Notes: generated by a model not told the origin, from the sequence alone. A stretch of 64,000 nt of DNA from CALGYY01 sp964585485 (GCA_964585485.1 CAZPDS010000002.1:23316-87315), one strand, 5' to 3'. Positions 17,781-28,211 are shown, counted from the stretch's first letter. A program made the numbers and translations.

Positions 17781-20700
17781 ATGAAAAAACGGACCGGACT
17801 CTGGTTTCTGTTCTTCTTTCTTACAGCGATGTCCTTCGCCCAACCTTACGGCAATGAATGGATACAGTACAACCAGTCCTATTTTAAAATCTATGTAAAC
17901 AAAAACGGCGTCTACCGCATCCCCTATTCCACGCTGTCAGCGGCCGGCATTCCACTGGGGACCATTGATCCGCGGTCGTTTCAGGTGTTTTCCAAAGGCC
18001 TTGAACAATACATTTTCGTGAAAGGTGAAGGGGACGGGGTTTTTAACACGACCGACTATATTGAGTTTTACGGAGAAAAAAACGACGGCTGGCTCGATAC
18101 CGTTTTCTACAAAGGCAGTACGAATCAGGCCAATCCGTATTACAGTCTTTTTAATGATTCCCTGGCGTATTTCCTAACCTGGAACTCCTCCATCAACAAT
18201 CGGCGAATGGGTCTTGAAAATGACGTCGCCTTCGCCTCTTATACGCCCGGAACCTGGTTCTACAAAGAAGTAATCGCCCAATACAACGACCGGTATTACC
18301 TTGGGAGCACCACCTCCAGTGAGACCAATGACCCTGAATACACTGCCGGGGAGGGCTGGTTCGACCTCCCACTCACCAAAGGCGGCTCCATCACGAAGAC
18401 GCTGTCGACCATTAATCGCTACGCAACCGGTCCTCCGGCCTCCGTCGATCTCTGCCTGATCGGAGCCTCCAACGCGGCGGTCATCAATCCAGATCATCAC
18501 CTGCGGATCCAATTTGGCAGCGAAATAATCGACACCGTGTTTGAGGGCTATGGCATCTTCCGCTTTCACCGACCGCTTGATCCGATGATGATCAACGCCA
18601 GCACATCGTTTACCCTCAGCAGTATTGATGATCTGGGTGTAGTCTCCGATAATACAGCACTTGCATGGATTCGTATGAAGTACGCGCACACGACAATGCT
18701 GGGCAACGTGGCCGAATTTTTTATGCGTGTCCCCGATGCTTTGGCCGCCAAAACCTATCTCAACCTGAGCGGCGTAAACGCAGCCGCATCCGACTCCGTA
18801 AGGTTTTACGACCTCACCAACCACAAACGCATCAAATGCCAATGGGACGGCACTAGTGCAAGGGTCCTGATCCCTAACGCCGGCAACGAAAAGCGCTGCT
18901 ATCTTGTCACGGAACCCGCTATCAAAACCGTAACAAAACTGTACTCCACAGGCCCTGGTAATAAGTTTGTCAATTATGAATCCCTGGCCAACGCCAGCAA
19001 CGCCAATTACTACATACTGACGCACCCGTCGCTGATGACCGACGTGCAAGAGTACGCGAACTACCGAAGCCTGACGGGGTATTCACCGCTCATCATCAAT
19101 GTGAACGACTTGTGGGATCAATACGCCTACGGTATTTTAAAAAACCCACTGGCCATCAAAAACTTCATGCATGAAGCGTTTCTGACGTTCAACGAAACAC
19201 CGCAATTCCTGTTCATCATCGGGAAAGGATATCGTGCCGGGCATAATGGAACCTATCCCTATTACCGGAAGAATGCGTACTATTTTGAACAAACCCTGGT
19301 GCCAGCCATCGGGGACCCTCCTTCTGATTTTCTTTTTACCAACGGCATTCTGGACAACCTCTACCAACCGGCGGTTCCCACCGGACGGCTCGCGGCACGT
19401 AATCCCGGGCATGTTCAAATGTATCTCGATAAGGTAATGCAGTACGAAGCGGCTCAACTTCATCCCGAAGAATGGATGAAGAACGTGCTGCATTTCGGCG
19501 GCGGCACCAGTTCCGGCGAACAAGCCACCTACGCGGCCTACCTCAACCTCTATAAAAATATTATTGAAGACACGCTCTTCGGGGGCTATGTCCGGACCTT
19601 CTTAAAAACCTCCTCCGACCCCATTCAAAGCAATCAATCCGACTCGCTGAAAGCAATCATTAATAATGGTGTTACCCTGATGACCTTTTTTGGACATGCG
19701 GCGGGCATCGGATTCGACCAGAGCCTGGATTATCCTTCCGAATACAGCAATTACGGGAAATATCCCTTCATCCTGGCCAACTCTTGCCTGGCGGGCGATC
19801 TCTTCCTCGACGGCGTAACGTCCAGCGAGGAGTTTGTTCTCATTGAGAACAAGGGGGTAATCGGCTACCTTGCCTCGGTAGGCCCGGGCATTCCCTATGG
19901 TTTGCACGCCTATTCGCAAGAATTTTACCGGCACCTTGGGTACAAAAATTACCGGCAAGCCATCGGAAAAATTATTCAGCAAACCATCCGGCAGGTGCAA
20001 AGTCCCGACTTCGTCATTAAAGGCACCTGCCTGGAAATGACCCTGCACGGAGATCCGGCCGTGGTGCTGAATTCCTTCGAAAAGCCCGACTATATGGTAT
20101 CGGCACCCAATGTGTATTTTGAGCCGGCTAACATTACCACGGAAACAGACACCTTCCGCATTCATGTGATTTCGACGAACCTGGGGCGCGCCATCAACGA
20201 TTCGTTTATGGTTTCTGTGATACGCCACCTGCCCGAAGGATCAGTCAGCCAAAGCTACCTCTCCCGGGTTAAAGCAACTTTTTTTAAAGATACCATCACC
20301 TTCAAAATGCCCGTCGATATCGTGAACGGTATTGGCCTGAACACCTTTGATGTCAGTTTGGATTATTTTCAGAACATTGATGAGATTTCCGAAACCAACA
20401 ATAACACCAGCGTCAGCCTGCTGATTAAATCGGCCGCCATAGTGCCCGTCTGGCCGCCCAAATACGCCGTCGTGCCCCAACTTCCGCTCACCCTTAAAGC
20501 CTCCACCGGCTATGCCTTTGCAACGCCCCAGTCGTGGGTGTTCCAACTCGACACCTCGGACGCATTCAGCAGTCCGCTGCGCCAGCAAACGATCGTTGTC
20601 CAGGGCGGGGGTGTCGTTAACTGGACCCCTTCCTTCCCCTTGATGAACGACTCCATTGTTTATTTCTGGCGGGTCAGTCCCGACTCATCAAGCCTGGGAT

Positions 20701-22715
20701 ATTACAACTGGCGAGAGAGCTCCTTCCAGCTCATACAGGGCAAGCACGGCTGGGGGCAGGCTCATTTTCACCAGTTCAAAGATGACGATTACGTGTACGT
20801 TCACTACAACAAACCAGCGCGAAAATTTGAATTTGTCAACAACATAATTGCGCTGGATTGCCAAACCGGGATTTACCCTTACTTACCCTGGAACGAGGAA
20901 TGGTACAAGCTCGACGGTGAAATGATGTACATCTGGTCCCAATACCTTATTCATAACGGCAACGGCATGATACTGGCGACCTTTGATCCGGTTAGCGGCG
21001 CCCCGGCTGTGAACCCGGCCAACAACTATAAAGCCTGGGAATTTTCAACTTTCGACACCACCTCCACCAATGCCTTAACGGCCTTTATTAATGCTATTCC
21101 CTCGGGGAAATATGTGCTGGCATATAGTCACCGGAATCACAATGCAGAAAACTGGCCGGAACCGCTGCTACAGGCCTTCGAATCTCTTGGAAGCGCCTAC
21201 TGTAGGGTAATTCCAAACAACACGGGCTATATCCTTTTTGGAAAAAAAGGCAATCCCATTGGCGGTTCGAACGAGGCGATGGGGATGAGCATAACGGATC
21301 CTGTGAAAATTGAAGACAGCATTACCACAAAATGGAAACAAGGCACCATTCTTTCAGAAACCGTAGGGCCGGCCTCTTCCTGGGGATCGCTGCACTGGCG
21401 GCAGCAATGCAACGAAGCCTTCAACAGCGATAGCATTCACCTCAGTGTTATCGGCTACAAAACCAATGGTGTATCCGATACCCTGATACGCAACCTGCCG
21501 CGCGATTCCGGCGATATTTATAACCTCGCGCAACGCATTGATGCGACCGAGTGGCCTTTTCTGAAACTGTTCGCCCGAATGAGTGACGACTCCCTGCACA
21601 CACCGCCGCAAATGATACGCTGGCAGGTGCTCTATGAAGGCGTTCCGGAAACGGCGCTCAATCCCGAAAAATTTTTCTATTTCCACGACGATACCGTACA
21701 GGAAGGCAGCCTTATTCATTTTGCCACGGCCACGGAAAACATCAGCACTTACCCGATGGACAGCCTGCTAATCAAATATTGGGTGGTCGACCACAACCGT
21801 GTGGTACACCCCTTGGGTAGTTTCCGCCGTCGTGCGCATCCCGCCGGCGATGTATTGATCGACAGCATCAGCCTGAACACCAAGGATTACACCGGACTCA
21901 ACAGCCTGTGGATTGAAGTAAATCCCGATAACGACCAGGTGGAGCAAACCCATTTTAATAACGTTGGGGAAGTTTATTTTTTTGTGGACCGGGATAAAAT
22001 CAACCCCATGCTCGACGTAACTTTCGACGGGGTACATATTCTGGACGGTGATATCGTATCAGCCCGTCCGGAAATCCGCATGATGGTGAAAGACGAAAAC
22101 AAATACCTGCCGCTGGACGACACGGCCGATTACCGGGTGTGGATAAAGCCGCCCGGATCCAACACCGCAAAACGGGTGTACTTCCGCACACAGGATACCC
22201 TTTCGTTTGTGCCGGCCGGACTGCCGGAAAACCGCGCCCACCTGATGTACCGTCCCGATTTCCCCCTCGATGGCACGTATTCGCTTTTGGTGCAAGCCCG
22301 GGATAAATCGGGCAACGAATCGGGCGATGCCGAATACGAAATTTCCTTTGAAGTCATCAACACCCCAGGGATCACGGCCGTGCTCAACTGGCCCAACCCC
22401 TTCTCTACCGCCACGCATTTTGTCTTTACGCTGACCGGCTCGCAAGTGCCCTCCTTCTTCATGATCCAAATCATGACCGTTACCGGGAAAGTGGTACGTG
22501 AAATCCACCAGGATGAACTCGGCCCCATTCACATTGGCAAGAACATCACAGATTATGCCTGGGACGGGCGGGATATGTACGGCGATCTGCTGGCCAATGG
22601 GGTTTACCTGTACCGCGTCATTGTCCGGCTGAACGGGGATGAGATGAACAACATCAACACCCGCGCCGACCAGTACTTTACGAAAGAGTTTGGCAAGATG
22701 TACCTGCTGCGGTAG
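17781..22715 (+). CDS. C25-family cysteine peptidase, putative T9SS sortase PorU2
   Basis: 1644 residues from the ATG at 17781; the upstream extension lies within the PorV-like gene in another frame and is rejected. Signal peptide about 1-21. A central gingipain-type C25 domain has a putative catalytic His639 (FFGHAAG) and Cys669 (NSCLAGD). Several beta-sandwich regions follow, including CARDB-like stretches around 790-880, and the C-terminus (about 1535-1644) is FlgD-like/T9SS type A-like with WPNPFS and ANGVYLYRV. This architecture matches proteins called PorU2, longer than the classical PorU sortase (about 1100-1300 residues). The sortase role is inferred; it could also be a secreted protease. 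Confidence 0.78.
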   Translation: MKKRTGLWFLFFFLTAMSFAQPYGNEWIQYNQSYFKIYVNKNGVYRIPYSTLSAAGIPLGTIDPRSFQVFSKGLEQYIFVKGEGDGVFNTTDYIEFYGEKNDGWLDTVFYKGSTNQANPYYSLFNDSLAYFLTWNSSINNRRMGLENDVAFASYTPGTWFYKEVIAQYNDRYYLGSTTSSETNDPEYTAGEGWFDLPLTKGGSITKTLSTINRYATGPPASVDLCLIGASNAAVINPDHHLRIQFGSEIIDTVFEGYGIFRFHRPLDPMMINASTSFTLSSIDDLGVVSDNTALAWIRMKYAHTTMLGNVAEFFMRVPDALAAKTYLNLSGVNAAASDSVRFYDLTNHKRIKCQWDGTSARVLIPNAGNEKRCYLVTEPAIKTVTKLYSTGPGNKFVNYESLANASNANYYILTHPSLMTDVQEYANYRSLTGYSPLIINVNDLWDQYAYGILKNPLAIKNFMHEAFLTFNETPQFLFIIGKGYRAGHNGTYPYYRKNAYYFEQTLVPAIGDPPSDFLFTNGILDNLYQPAVPTGRLAARNPGHVQMYLDKVMQYEAAQLHPEEWMKNVLHFGGGTSSGEQATYAAYLNLYKNIIEDTLFGGYVRTFLKTSSDPIQSNQSDSLKAIINNGVTLMTFFGHAAGIGFDQSLDYPSEYSNYGKYPFILANSCLAGDLFLDGVTSSEEFVLIENKGVIGYLASVGPGIPYGLHAYSQEFYRHLGYKNYRQAIGKIIQQTIRQVQSPDFVIKGTCLEMTLHGDPAVVLNSFEKPDYMVSAPNVYFEPANITTETDTFRIHVISTNLGRAINDSFMVSVIRHLPEGSVSQSYLSRVKATFFKDTITFKMPVDIVNGIGLNTFDVSLDYFQNIDEISETNNNTSVSLLIKSAAIVPVWPPKYAVVPQLPLTLKASTGYAFATPQSWVFQLDTSDAFSSPLRQQTIVVQGGGVVNWTPSFPLMNDSIVYFWRVSPDSSSLGYYNWRESSFQLIQGKHGWGQAHFHQFKDDDYVYVHYNKPARKFEFVNNIIALDCQTGIYPYLPWNEEWYKLDGEMMYIWSQYLIHNGNGMILATFDPVSGAPAVNPANNYKAWEFSTFDTTSTNALTAFINAIPSGKYVLAYSHRNHNAENWPEPLLQAFESLGSAYCRVIPNNTGYILFGKKGNPIGGSNEAMGMSITDPVKIEDSITTKWKQGTILSETVGPASSWGSLHWRQQCNEAFNSDSIHLSVIGYKTNGVSDTLIRNLPRDSGDIYNLAQRIDATEWPFLKLFARMSDDSLHTPPQMIRWQVLYEGVPETALNPEKFFYFHDDTVQEGSLIHFATATENISTYPMDSLLIKYWVVDHNRVVHPLGSFRRRAHPAGDVLIDSISLNTKDYTGLNSLWIEVNPDNDQVEQTHFNNVGEVYFFVDRDKINPMLDVTFDGVHILDGDIVSARPEIRMMVKDENKYLPLDDTADYRVWIKPPGSNTAKRVYFRTQDTLSFVPAGLPENRAHLMYRPDFPLDGTYSLLVQARDKSGNESGDAEYEISFEVINTPGITAVLNWPNPFSTATHFVFTLTGSQVPSFFMIQIMTVTGKVVREIHQDELGPIHIGKNITDYAWDGRDMYGDLLANGVYLYRVIVRLNGDEMNNINTRADQYFTKEFGKMYLLR

Positions 22716-22773
22716 CGCTTCACAATAAAGGCATAAACCCGCCGTTATCCTGCCTGTACTGACCCTACCCCGA

Positions 22774-24363
22774 ATGCGCCCCCTGAAAGCTGACGTACAC
22801 GCTGCTGTATATTTTTTTGGATTGCTCGTATTTGCCGCAGCTATTCCACTCTCCAACTATGTAATGAGTTTGGCGCAATGGATTCTGGTCGCCAATTTTT
22901 TTATCGATCGGCAGGTACCCGCCAAACTGAAACGCATCCTCAATTCTCCGGCAGCCCTCCTTCTGATCGGTATCTGGATGCTGCACCTGGTGGGCCTCCT
23001 GTGGAGCCAGGATGTAAGTTACGGACTCAAAGACCTTCGTGTAAAACTACCCTTACTCATCGTCCCTTTCGTGATGGCGGGCGAAAACACACTCCCTGCA
23101 AAACGCTTTCGCCAGGTGCTGACAATCCATGCCCTTGCCGTTCTGGCGGGTAGTTTTGTCATCCTTTATCAGTTCATTTTCCGGAATGTCAGCGATCCAC
23201 GCGATGCTTCGATCCTGATATCTCACATCCGTTTTGCGCTAAACATCTGCCTGGCTCTTTTCACAACGGCCTATCTGTTGTGGAAGGAACGCTACCGTTC
23301 GAAAGTATTCCTGATCCTGCGCCTGGCCCTTGTTGTATGGCTCTTCCTTTTCCTATTCATCCTGCAGTCCTTCACCGGCCTGGCTGTTTTTGGGCTTACG
23401 GCCCTGTGCGGCGGGCTGTATTTCGGCATCAGCGGCCGCTCACGCCGCACCAAAATCATTACGGCTACCGCCATTGTGATCACCCTGGCTGCAGCCATAA
23501 GCTGGAGCGTGAGCTACTATCATCACAACCTGCAATCGGATCCCGTCAACAAAGAAAAACTCACCTACTACACTGCGCACGGAAATCTCTACACCCACAA
23601 CATTCACAACTTTCAGGCGGAAAACGGCCACTCCTTGTGGCTCTATGTGTGTTACGACGAACTGCGCGCGGGATGGGCCCAACGAAGCCAATTGCCATTC
23701 GATAGCCTGGATAAAAAGGGTCAACCCCTGCATTATACGCTTATACGCTATATGACCTCGCGGGGTCTGCGAAAAGACCTGGCGGGGATGGACAGCCTGA
23801 GCCACGAGGAAATCAGGGCCGTTGAAAATGGCGTTACCAACATGAAAGACCTTGGTGGACCTAATTTTCTGCGCCGTGTAGAAACCGTGTTATGGGAACT
23901 CGCCGACTATCAAACAACCGGAGATCCCACCCATCATTCCCTCATGCAACGGGTGGAACTTTGGAAAGCAGCATGCAGCATCATCGGTGAAAATCCCTGG
24001 ATAGGCATTGGCACTGGTGATGTGCCCTCGGCCATGAAAGCGGAGCTTGAGCGAACCGGCTCGCCCCTGAAAGATGCCGGGATGCGATCGCATAATCAGT
24101 TCCTCACGGTGGCGTTAGCCCTGGGTATTCCGGCGCTGTTGTATTTTCTGTTTGTGCTGATTTTTGTTCCCCTACGCGCATCCAAATTCAGGAACTTTGT
24201 TTTTTTCACGTTTTTCATGATTGCCTTGTTGTCGATGCTTACTGAAGACACCCTGGAATCCCAGCCAGGAATATCTTTTTTCATTTTTTTCTATATGCTT
24301 TTGCTGATTGGCGAAAAAGGAGAAGCTCCGGATGGCTCGCCAAAAAATAATGTATCTTTGTAA
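22774..24363 (+). CDS. O-antigen ligase/polymerase-like membrane protein
   Basis: 529 residues with about ten to twelve hydrophobic helices and a long extracytoplasmic loop (about 240-420). The loop ends in the Wzy_C motif ENPWIGIGTGD and H-N-Q-F, typical of O-antigen ligase family proteins (PF04932). These transfer or polymerise undecaprenyl-linked glycans on the periplasmic face. A flippase (38616-40097) and a sugar nucleotidyltransferase (41425-42426) elsewhere in the window could belong to the same surface polysaccharide system. The promoter box of the next gene overlaps its last codons. Confidence 0.82.
   Translation: MRPLKADVHAAVYFFGLLVFAAAIPLSNYVMSLAQWILVANFFIDRQVPAKLKRILNSPAALLLIGIWMLHLVGLLWSQDVSYGLKDLRVKLPLLIVPFVMAGENTLPAKRFRQVLTIHALAVLAGSFVILYQFIFRNVSDPRDASILISHIRFALNICLALFTTAYLLWKERYRSKVFLILRLALVVWLFLFLFILQSFTGLAVFGLTALCGGLYFGISGRSRRTKIITATAIVITLAAAISWSVSYYHHNLQSDPVNKEKLTYYTAHGNLYTHNIHNFQAENGHSLWLYVCYDELRAGWAQRSQLPFDSLDKKGQPLHYTLIRYMTSRGLRKDLAGMDSLSHEEIRAVENGVTNMKDLGGPNFLRRVETVLWELADYQTTGDPTHHSLMQRVELWKAACSIIGENPWIGIGTGDVPSAMKAELERTGSPLKDAGMRSHNQFLTVALALGIPALLYFLFVLIFVPLRASKFRNFVFFTFFMIALLSMLTEDTLESQPGISFFIFFYMLLLIGEKGEAPDGSPKNNVSL
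24353..24360 (+). promoter_or_regulatory. -7 box of the cytidine deaminase gene
   Basis: TATCTTTG, 36 bases before the ATG at 24397, overlapping the last codons of the upstream gene. Confidence 0.5.
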
Positions 24364-24396
24364 GAACAAGACTTTCATTTTCCATAACATCAAAGG

Positions 24397-24873
24397 ATGA
24401 AGAAGCATACGCTGGAAATTTCCTATCAGGAATTTGAATCGGAGCAAGAGTTAAGCGCAGAAGACCTCGCCCTGGTAGATCGGGCACGAAAAACCGCCGC
24501 AATGGCGTACGCGCCCTACTCCGGGTTCCGTGTCGGAGCGGCCATTTTACTTGAAAACGATCTTATCATTACCGGCAACAACCAGGAAAACGCAGCCTAT
24601 CCTTCAGGCCTCTGTGCCGAACGTGTTGCCTTGTTTACGGCGGCTTCACAATACCCGGGTATTGGCATTAAAAGCATTGCCATCATCGCCCCCTCCATGA
24701 AACGTGTACCGGTCAGTCCCTGCGGAAGCTGCCGGCAGGTAATGGCCGAATACGAGCATCTTCAGAAAAAACAAATGCGTATACTGCTGGTTGCTGAGGA
24801 AGGGAAAATTCTTGTCATGGAAGGTGTATGCAACATTCTTCCCTTCATTTTTGATGGAAACGCGCTGAAGTAG
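24397..24873 (+). CDS. cdd: cytidine deaminase
   Basis: 158 residues. Converts cytidine and deoxycytidine to uridine and deoxyuridine in pyrimidine salvage. The zinc and catalytic motifs are clear: GLCAERVAL (Cys ligand and proton-shuttle Glu) and PCGSCRQVM (two Cys ligands), with YAPYSGFRVGAA near the N-terminus. The three-Cys zinc site is that of tetrameric bacterial enzymes. The N-terminus is about 25 residues longer than minimal homologues. The gene ends just before a bidirectional terminator. Confidence 0.95.
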   Translation: MKKHTLEISYQEFESEQELSAEDLALVDRARKTAAMAYAPYSGFRVGAAILLENDLIITGNNQENAAYPSGLCAERVALFTAASQYPGIGIKSIAIIAPSMKRVPVSPCGSCRQVMAEYEHLQKKQMRILLVAEEGKILVMEGVCNILPFIFDGNALK

Positions 24874-24885
24874 TAAGCCTGGAAT

Positions 24886-24919
24886 AAAAAAAAGCTGCCT
24901 TAACCGGCAGCTTTTTTTT
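24886..24919. terminator. bidirectional intrinsic terminator
   Basis: Arms GCTGCC and GGCAGC with a six-base loop, flanked by A8 and T8. It separates the convergent cytidine deaminase and PCMD-like lipoprotein genes. Confidence 0.88.
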
Positions 24920-24930
24920 GTTGAATTGCA

Positions 24931-25695
24931 TCAGGGGAAAACAAATTTCAAATCATCCACCCACATGGTACTGCCGATTTGACCATTGCAGCCCTGCAGA
25001 TCATTGAAATCTATTCCGGCACTGGTTGCGAAAAGCAGCACCAGGGTATCCGGCGTCGCCGTGTTATCAAAATAAGTTAGTGGCAGATCTAGTTGTGTAT
25101 ACGCCGAAACGGGGTCTTTCACAACAATGCGATCATTGGCAATGGTATCGCGCTTTGCACTGGTGGTATTCCAGCGCGTCAGCATAACCTGAATCAGCGC
25201 TGAATCACCGCTCACGGGCGCATACTTATAATACGCCTGCAAACGCTGCGGACGAAGCGTGTAGGGACGGCCCAGGTGAATGGTCGCATTGGGAATATCC
25301 AGTGTGGACGCGCCCACATATCCCGGAATAAAGATGTCCAGTCCGGCCATAACATGAAACTGCTTGGCCGTGAGCTTTACCGCATATTTTCCCTGCATGC
25401 AGTCCGTTACCGTGTCGGCGGTTAATGGTCCGGGGCCGCCCGCTTCCGGGGGCACCGAATAAAGTTCGTTCAGCGTGGCCAGAAAACCCTGCATGGGATC
25501 GATGTAATTCCCGGTGGGCGTCGTAACCAATTTCCAATCATCCATACATCCGTCGGTAATATTGGAGGTGCAGGTATAGGTGGGCACGGGCTCCACCGGA
25601 TCCGGATCTGGCGGATCTTTCTTGCAGGTGGCCTGCACTAGAAGTAAGCTAACAAGAACCGCTGCGGACAGAAGAAAGCGAAAGTGAATTTTCAT
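24931..25695 (-). CDS. PCMD-like lipoprotein
   Basis: 254 residues. A signal peptide ends at Cys24 (VQATC), followed by KKDPPDPDP, an acidic start suggesting a surface-exposed lipoprotein. The body carries RPQRLQAYYKYAPVSGDSAL and ends in MWVDDLKFVF, resembling the PCMD (putative carbohydrate metabolism domain, PF13201) beta-sandwich family. The lipobox lacks the usual Leu at -3. It lies 15 bases after the TonB-dependent receptor and is followed by a terminator, so the two form an operon. By analogy with receptor-lipoprotein pairs it may be a surface ligand-binding partner of the receptor; the ligand is unknown. Confidence 0.65.
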   Translation of the reverse strand: MKIHFRFLLSAAVLVSLLLVQATCKKDPPDPDPVEPVPTYTCTSNITDGCMDDWKLVTTPTGNYIDPMQGFLATLNELYSVPPEAGGPGPLTADTVTDCMQGKYAVKLTAKQFHVMAGLDIFIPGYVGASTLDIPNATIHLGRPYTLRPQRLQAYYKYAPVSGDSALIQVMLTRWNTTSAKRDTIANDRIVVKDPVSAYTQLDLPLTYFDNTATPDTLVLLFATSAGIDFNDLQGCNGQIGSTMWVDDLKFVFP

Positions 25696-25710
25696 TTCAG
25701 CAAAATTTTA

Positions 25711-28086
25711 CTATGATTTATAGATAATCTGAATTTGTGTTGTGCGGGGAGGTTCAATGGTGATAGGACGCAGGGAGTATTCCTTATTCAGCACATTATC
25801 GACCACGATAGCAAATTTAAAATGTTTCTTCAACTCGTAGCTGACCCGAAGATCCCAAATCAGGTTTGGATCATTAAACTGCTCCCGGTAGTCGGTAATG
25901 CCGGTGGCCAGGTAATCAGGGGTGTCGAAGTTGTAGAAAAACTTGTCAATATTTTTCATAAAACTGTAATAACGGCCACTTACACCAAAGCCCAGGCGTT
26001 TCCAGGTCATCTGAATATCCAGTTTGGCAATGTGCTGCATCCGGTATTTTAGAATGTAATTGGTGGTATCGGAGGAGGTTTCAATGTAGTTGAACGTGTT
26101 GTTCAGCGTGGTGTCCGTATGGTAGACATACTTGGGGTCCAGACTTTGCGGGAGGGAGTAGGTGTATCCGGCCAGCAGGCCAATAGTAAAATCTTTGGCC
26201 AGTTTGCCTTCCCCGGTAAGGGTTATGTCAACACCCCGAACACGTGCCGGTCCGGTATTGAGGAATTTAAAGCCCATGTTTTTCTTAAAATCAGGGCTGG
26301 TGCCCCACTGGGCCGCATTAAATTCCACGTAATTTTTATACTCCTGCCAGTATCCGCACACATCAATAAAACCAACAAATTTCGCGATTTTAAAAAGTTG
26401 TTTAACGCCCAGTTCAGCGTTCCAGCTTTCTTCCGATTTAAGATCCGGATTGGGATAAAAGCCGAAATTCCCCACATTGGTAACAATGTAGCGTTCGCCG
26501 ATGCTGGGGAAACGGAAACCCTGTCCGTACGAAGCCCGCACATAGGTGATTTTGGTCATGCGCGCGTTAACACCGGCCCGAAACACAGGCTTTCCCTCCT
26601 GATGCCCGTTAATTTGATAATACTCGTAACGACCCCCAACCAACATCGTTAAACGGTCGAAGAAGCGTTTTTCCAACTGCGCATAAACCGCAAGGTTGTC
26701 CGAGGTGCTGGTGCCTTCCTCCCCCAGTACACCTGAAAAGACACGGCCATTGGAGTATGTGTACATATTCATTATGCCCGTATTGATGATCAGGTTGGCC
26801 AGTTTTTTAAATTTTTTTGAGAATTGATATTCATTATATACCGAGTGCGACATGGTATTCTGATCGTTATCCGCGTTGTTGTTAGTATAGAAGTAGCGGT
26901 TTTTCAGCGCGTGAGTGGAGCCCTTTGGACCAAAATATTTCACATACGGATCCAGATAGAACATGAACTCCCTGAAATTGGTGAGTGCACCGGGGTAGGA
27001 GCGATAGATGTTCGAGTCGGCATCCTGCCAGAAATAGGTCTGCGCGTTTTTATCGTACATAACATTACCATTTAGGCCGTAGCTCAGGTTTTCGACCTTA
27101 TTCGAACGAACACGTGTGCCAAAGTTCATGCGGAGGCGCTGTTCATACTCGCCCTTGTTACGTGTTGAGGAAGTATCGTTGGGTGTAGGTCCGATGTAAC
27201 CCGGATCCGACAAGACATTTCCTCCGATCACAAAATCGACATTACCAAAGCGGCGCGAATGAATGGCGCTACCACCTACAATTACCGGATTAAACCCATC
27301 CCACGATTTAGCATAGCGGCGTGAGGGATTATTGTAGATACCACTGTGGAGGGTTACTTTGGTTTGGGGCTCCTCCTTGGGATAGGCCGTACGGATGTTG
27401 ATAGCACCGTTGAGAGCGGAGGATCCGTACACCACCGATGAGGCCCCCTTCAGAACCTCGATCTGCTCAATATCTTCAATCGGGAGGAAACTCCACACCG
27501 GGCGACCGGCATCCCCTCGCATCATGGGGATTTCATCCACCAAAATCAAAACACGTGAACCCACACCGGAACTGAAACCACTTCCGCCGCGCACTTGAGG
27601 CTCATTGTCCACCACGGCCACACCCGGCACCTGTTCCAGCGCCTTATCCAGGCTCATCACGTTTTTGGTTTCAATCATGGAGGGTTTCAGAATTTCTATG
27701 GAGGTAATAGATTGCTCTACCCGCTGCTCATACTTCGACTCGGAGACCACAATCATATTCAATTCATGCATGGCCGGTTTCATCTTAACATTCAACTCAA
27801 CATACTTCTGATCGCTCAGATTTAGCGGCTGAAACTGTTTCTCGTATTCGAGGGAAGAAAAAACCAGGGTATAGGTTCCTTTGGCTAACTCCAGATGATA
27901 ATAGCCTTTATAATCGGTAGTCGTACCGATTAGCTTATCCTTCACCCCAACATTTACAAAGGGTACGGGTTCACCATTCGCCTGATTAGTGACCTGCCCT
28001 TTAACCGTAATGTTTTGCGCGGAAAGGGCGGTGGAGAAACCTATCAAACCTGCTACTAAAATAACGACAACACTGCTTAACTTCAT
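25711..28086 (-). CDS. TonB-dependent outer-membrane receptor
   Basis: 791 residues. Signal peptide (about 1-23), a carboxypeptidase-like beta-sandwich (about 26-110), a plug domain (about 125-235, with QVRGGSGFSSGVGSRVLILV and VLKGASSVVYGSSALNGAINI), and a 22-strand barrel ending in an aromatic-poor IIYKS. It imports a ligand across the outer membrane using TonB energy. The barrel is shorter than SusC types (about 1000 residues), suggesting a siderophore, haem, vitamin or small-molecule receptor rather than a glycan importer, but no ligand can be named. It precedes a PCMD-like lipoprotein in an operon. Confidence 0.9.
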   Translation of the reverse strand: MKLSSVVVILVAGLIGFSTALSAQNITVKGQVTNQANGEPVPFVNVGVKDKLIGTTTDYKGYYHLELAKGTYTLVFSSLEYEKQFQPLNLSDQKYVELNVKMKPAMHELNMIVVSESKYEQRVEQSITSIEILKPSMIETKNVMSLDKALEQVPGVAVVDNEPQVRGGSGFSSGVGSRVLILVDEIPMMRGDAGRPVWSFLPIEDIEQIEVLKGASSVVYGSSALNGAINIRTAYPKEEPQTKVTLHSGIYNNPSRRYAKSWDGFNPVIVGGSAIHSRRFGNVDFVIGGNVLSDPGYIGPTPNDTSSTRNKGEYEQRLRMNFGTRVRSNKVENLSYGLNGNVMYDKNAQTYFWQDADSNIYRSYPGALTNFREFMFYLDPYVKYFGPKGSTHALKNRYFYTNNNADNDQNTMSHSVYNEYQFSKKFKKLANLIINTGIMNMYTYSNGRVFSGVLGEEGTSTSDNLAVYAQLEKRFFDRLTMLVGGRYEYYQINGHQEGKPVFRAGVNARMTKITYVRASYGQGFRFPSIGERYIVTNVGNFGFYPNPDLKSEESWNAELGVKQLFKIAKFVGFIDVCGYWQEYKNYVEFNAAQWGTSPDFKKNMGFKFLNTGPARVRGVDITLTGEGKLAKDFTIGLLAGYTYSLPQSLDPKYVYHTDTTLNNTFNYIETSSDTTNYILKYRMQHIAKLDIQMTWKRLGFGVSGRYYSFMKNIDKFFYNFDTPDYLATGITDYREQFNDPNLIWDLRVSYELKKHFKFAIVVDNVLNKEYSLRPITIEPPRTTQIQIIYKS

Positions 28087-28123
28087 AATCGTGTAAGGTT
28101 TAGAAAGCCCGTTAATGCGGGCA

Positions 28124-28131
28124 CAAAAGTA
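28124..28131 (-). promoter_or_regulatory. -7 box of the TonB receptor operon
   Basis: TACTTTTG on the minus strand, 37 bases before the ATG at 28086. I see no Fur-like palindrome or riboswitch in the 125-base intergenic region. Confidence 0.5.
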
Positions 28132-28211
28132 CGAAAAAAAAACGAGGGCCGGACCCGGCCAACACAGCGATCAAAGACCGTGCGCCACCGGGCCTCCGGA
28201 AGCGGCCTGTC

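Noticed and set aside
18174..19049. 291-codon frame antisense to the PorU2-like gene
   Set aside because: Low-complexity translation with no fold and fully inside a conserved coding region.
28140..28165. GGCCGG/CCGGCC hairpin upstream of the TonB receptor as a riboswitch or operator
   Set aside because: It lies upstream of the promoter box and has no conserved aptamer features.
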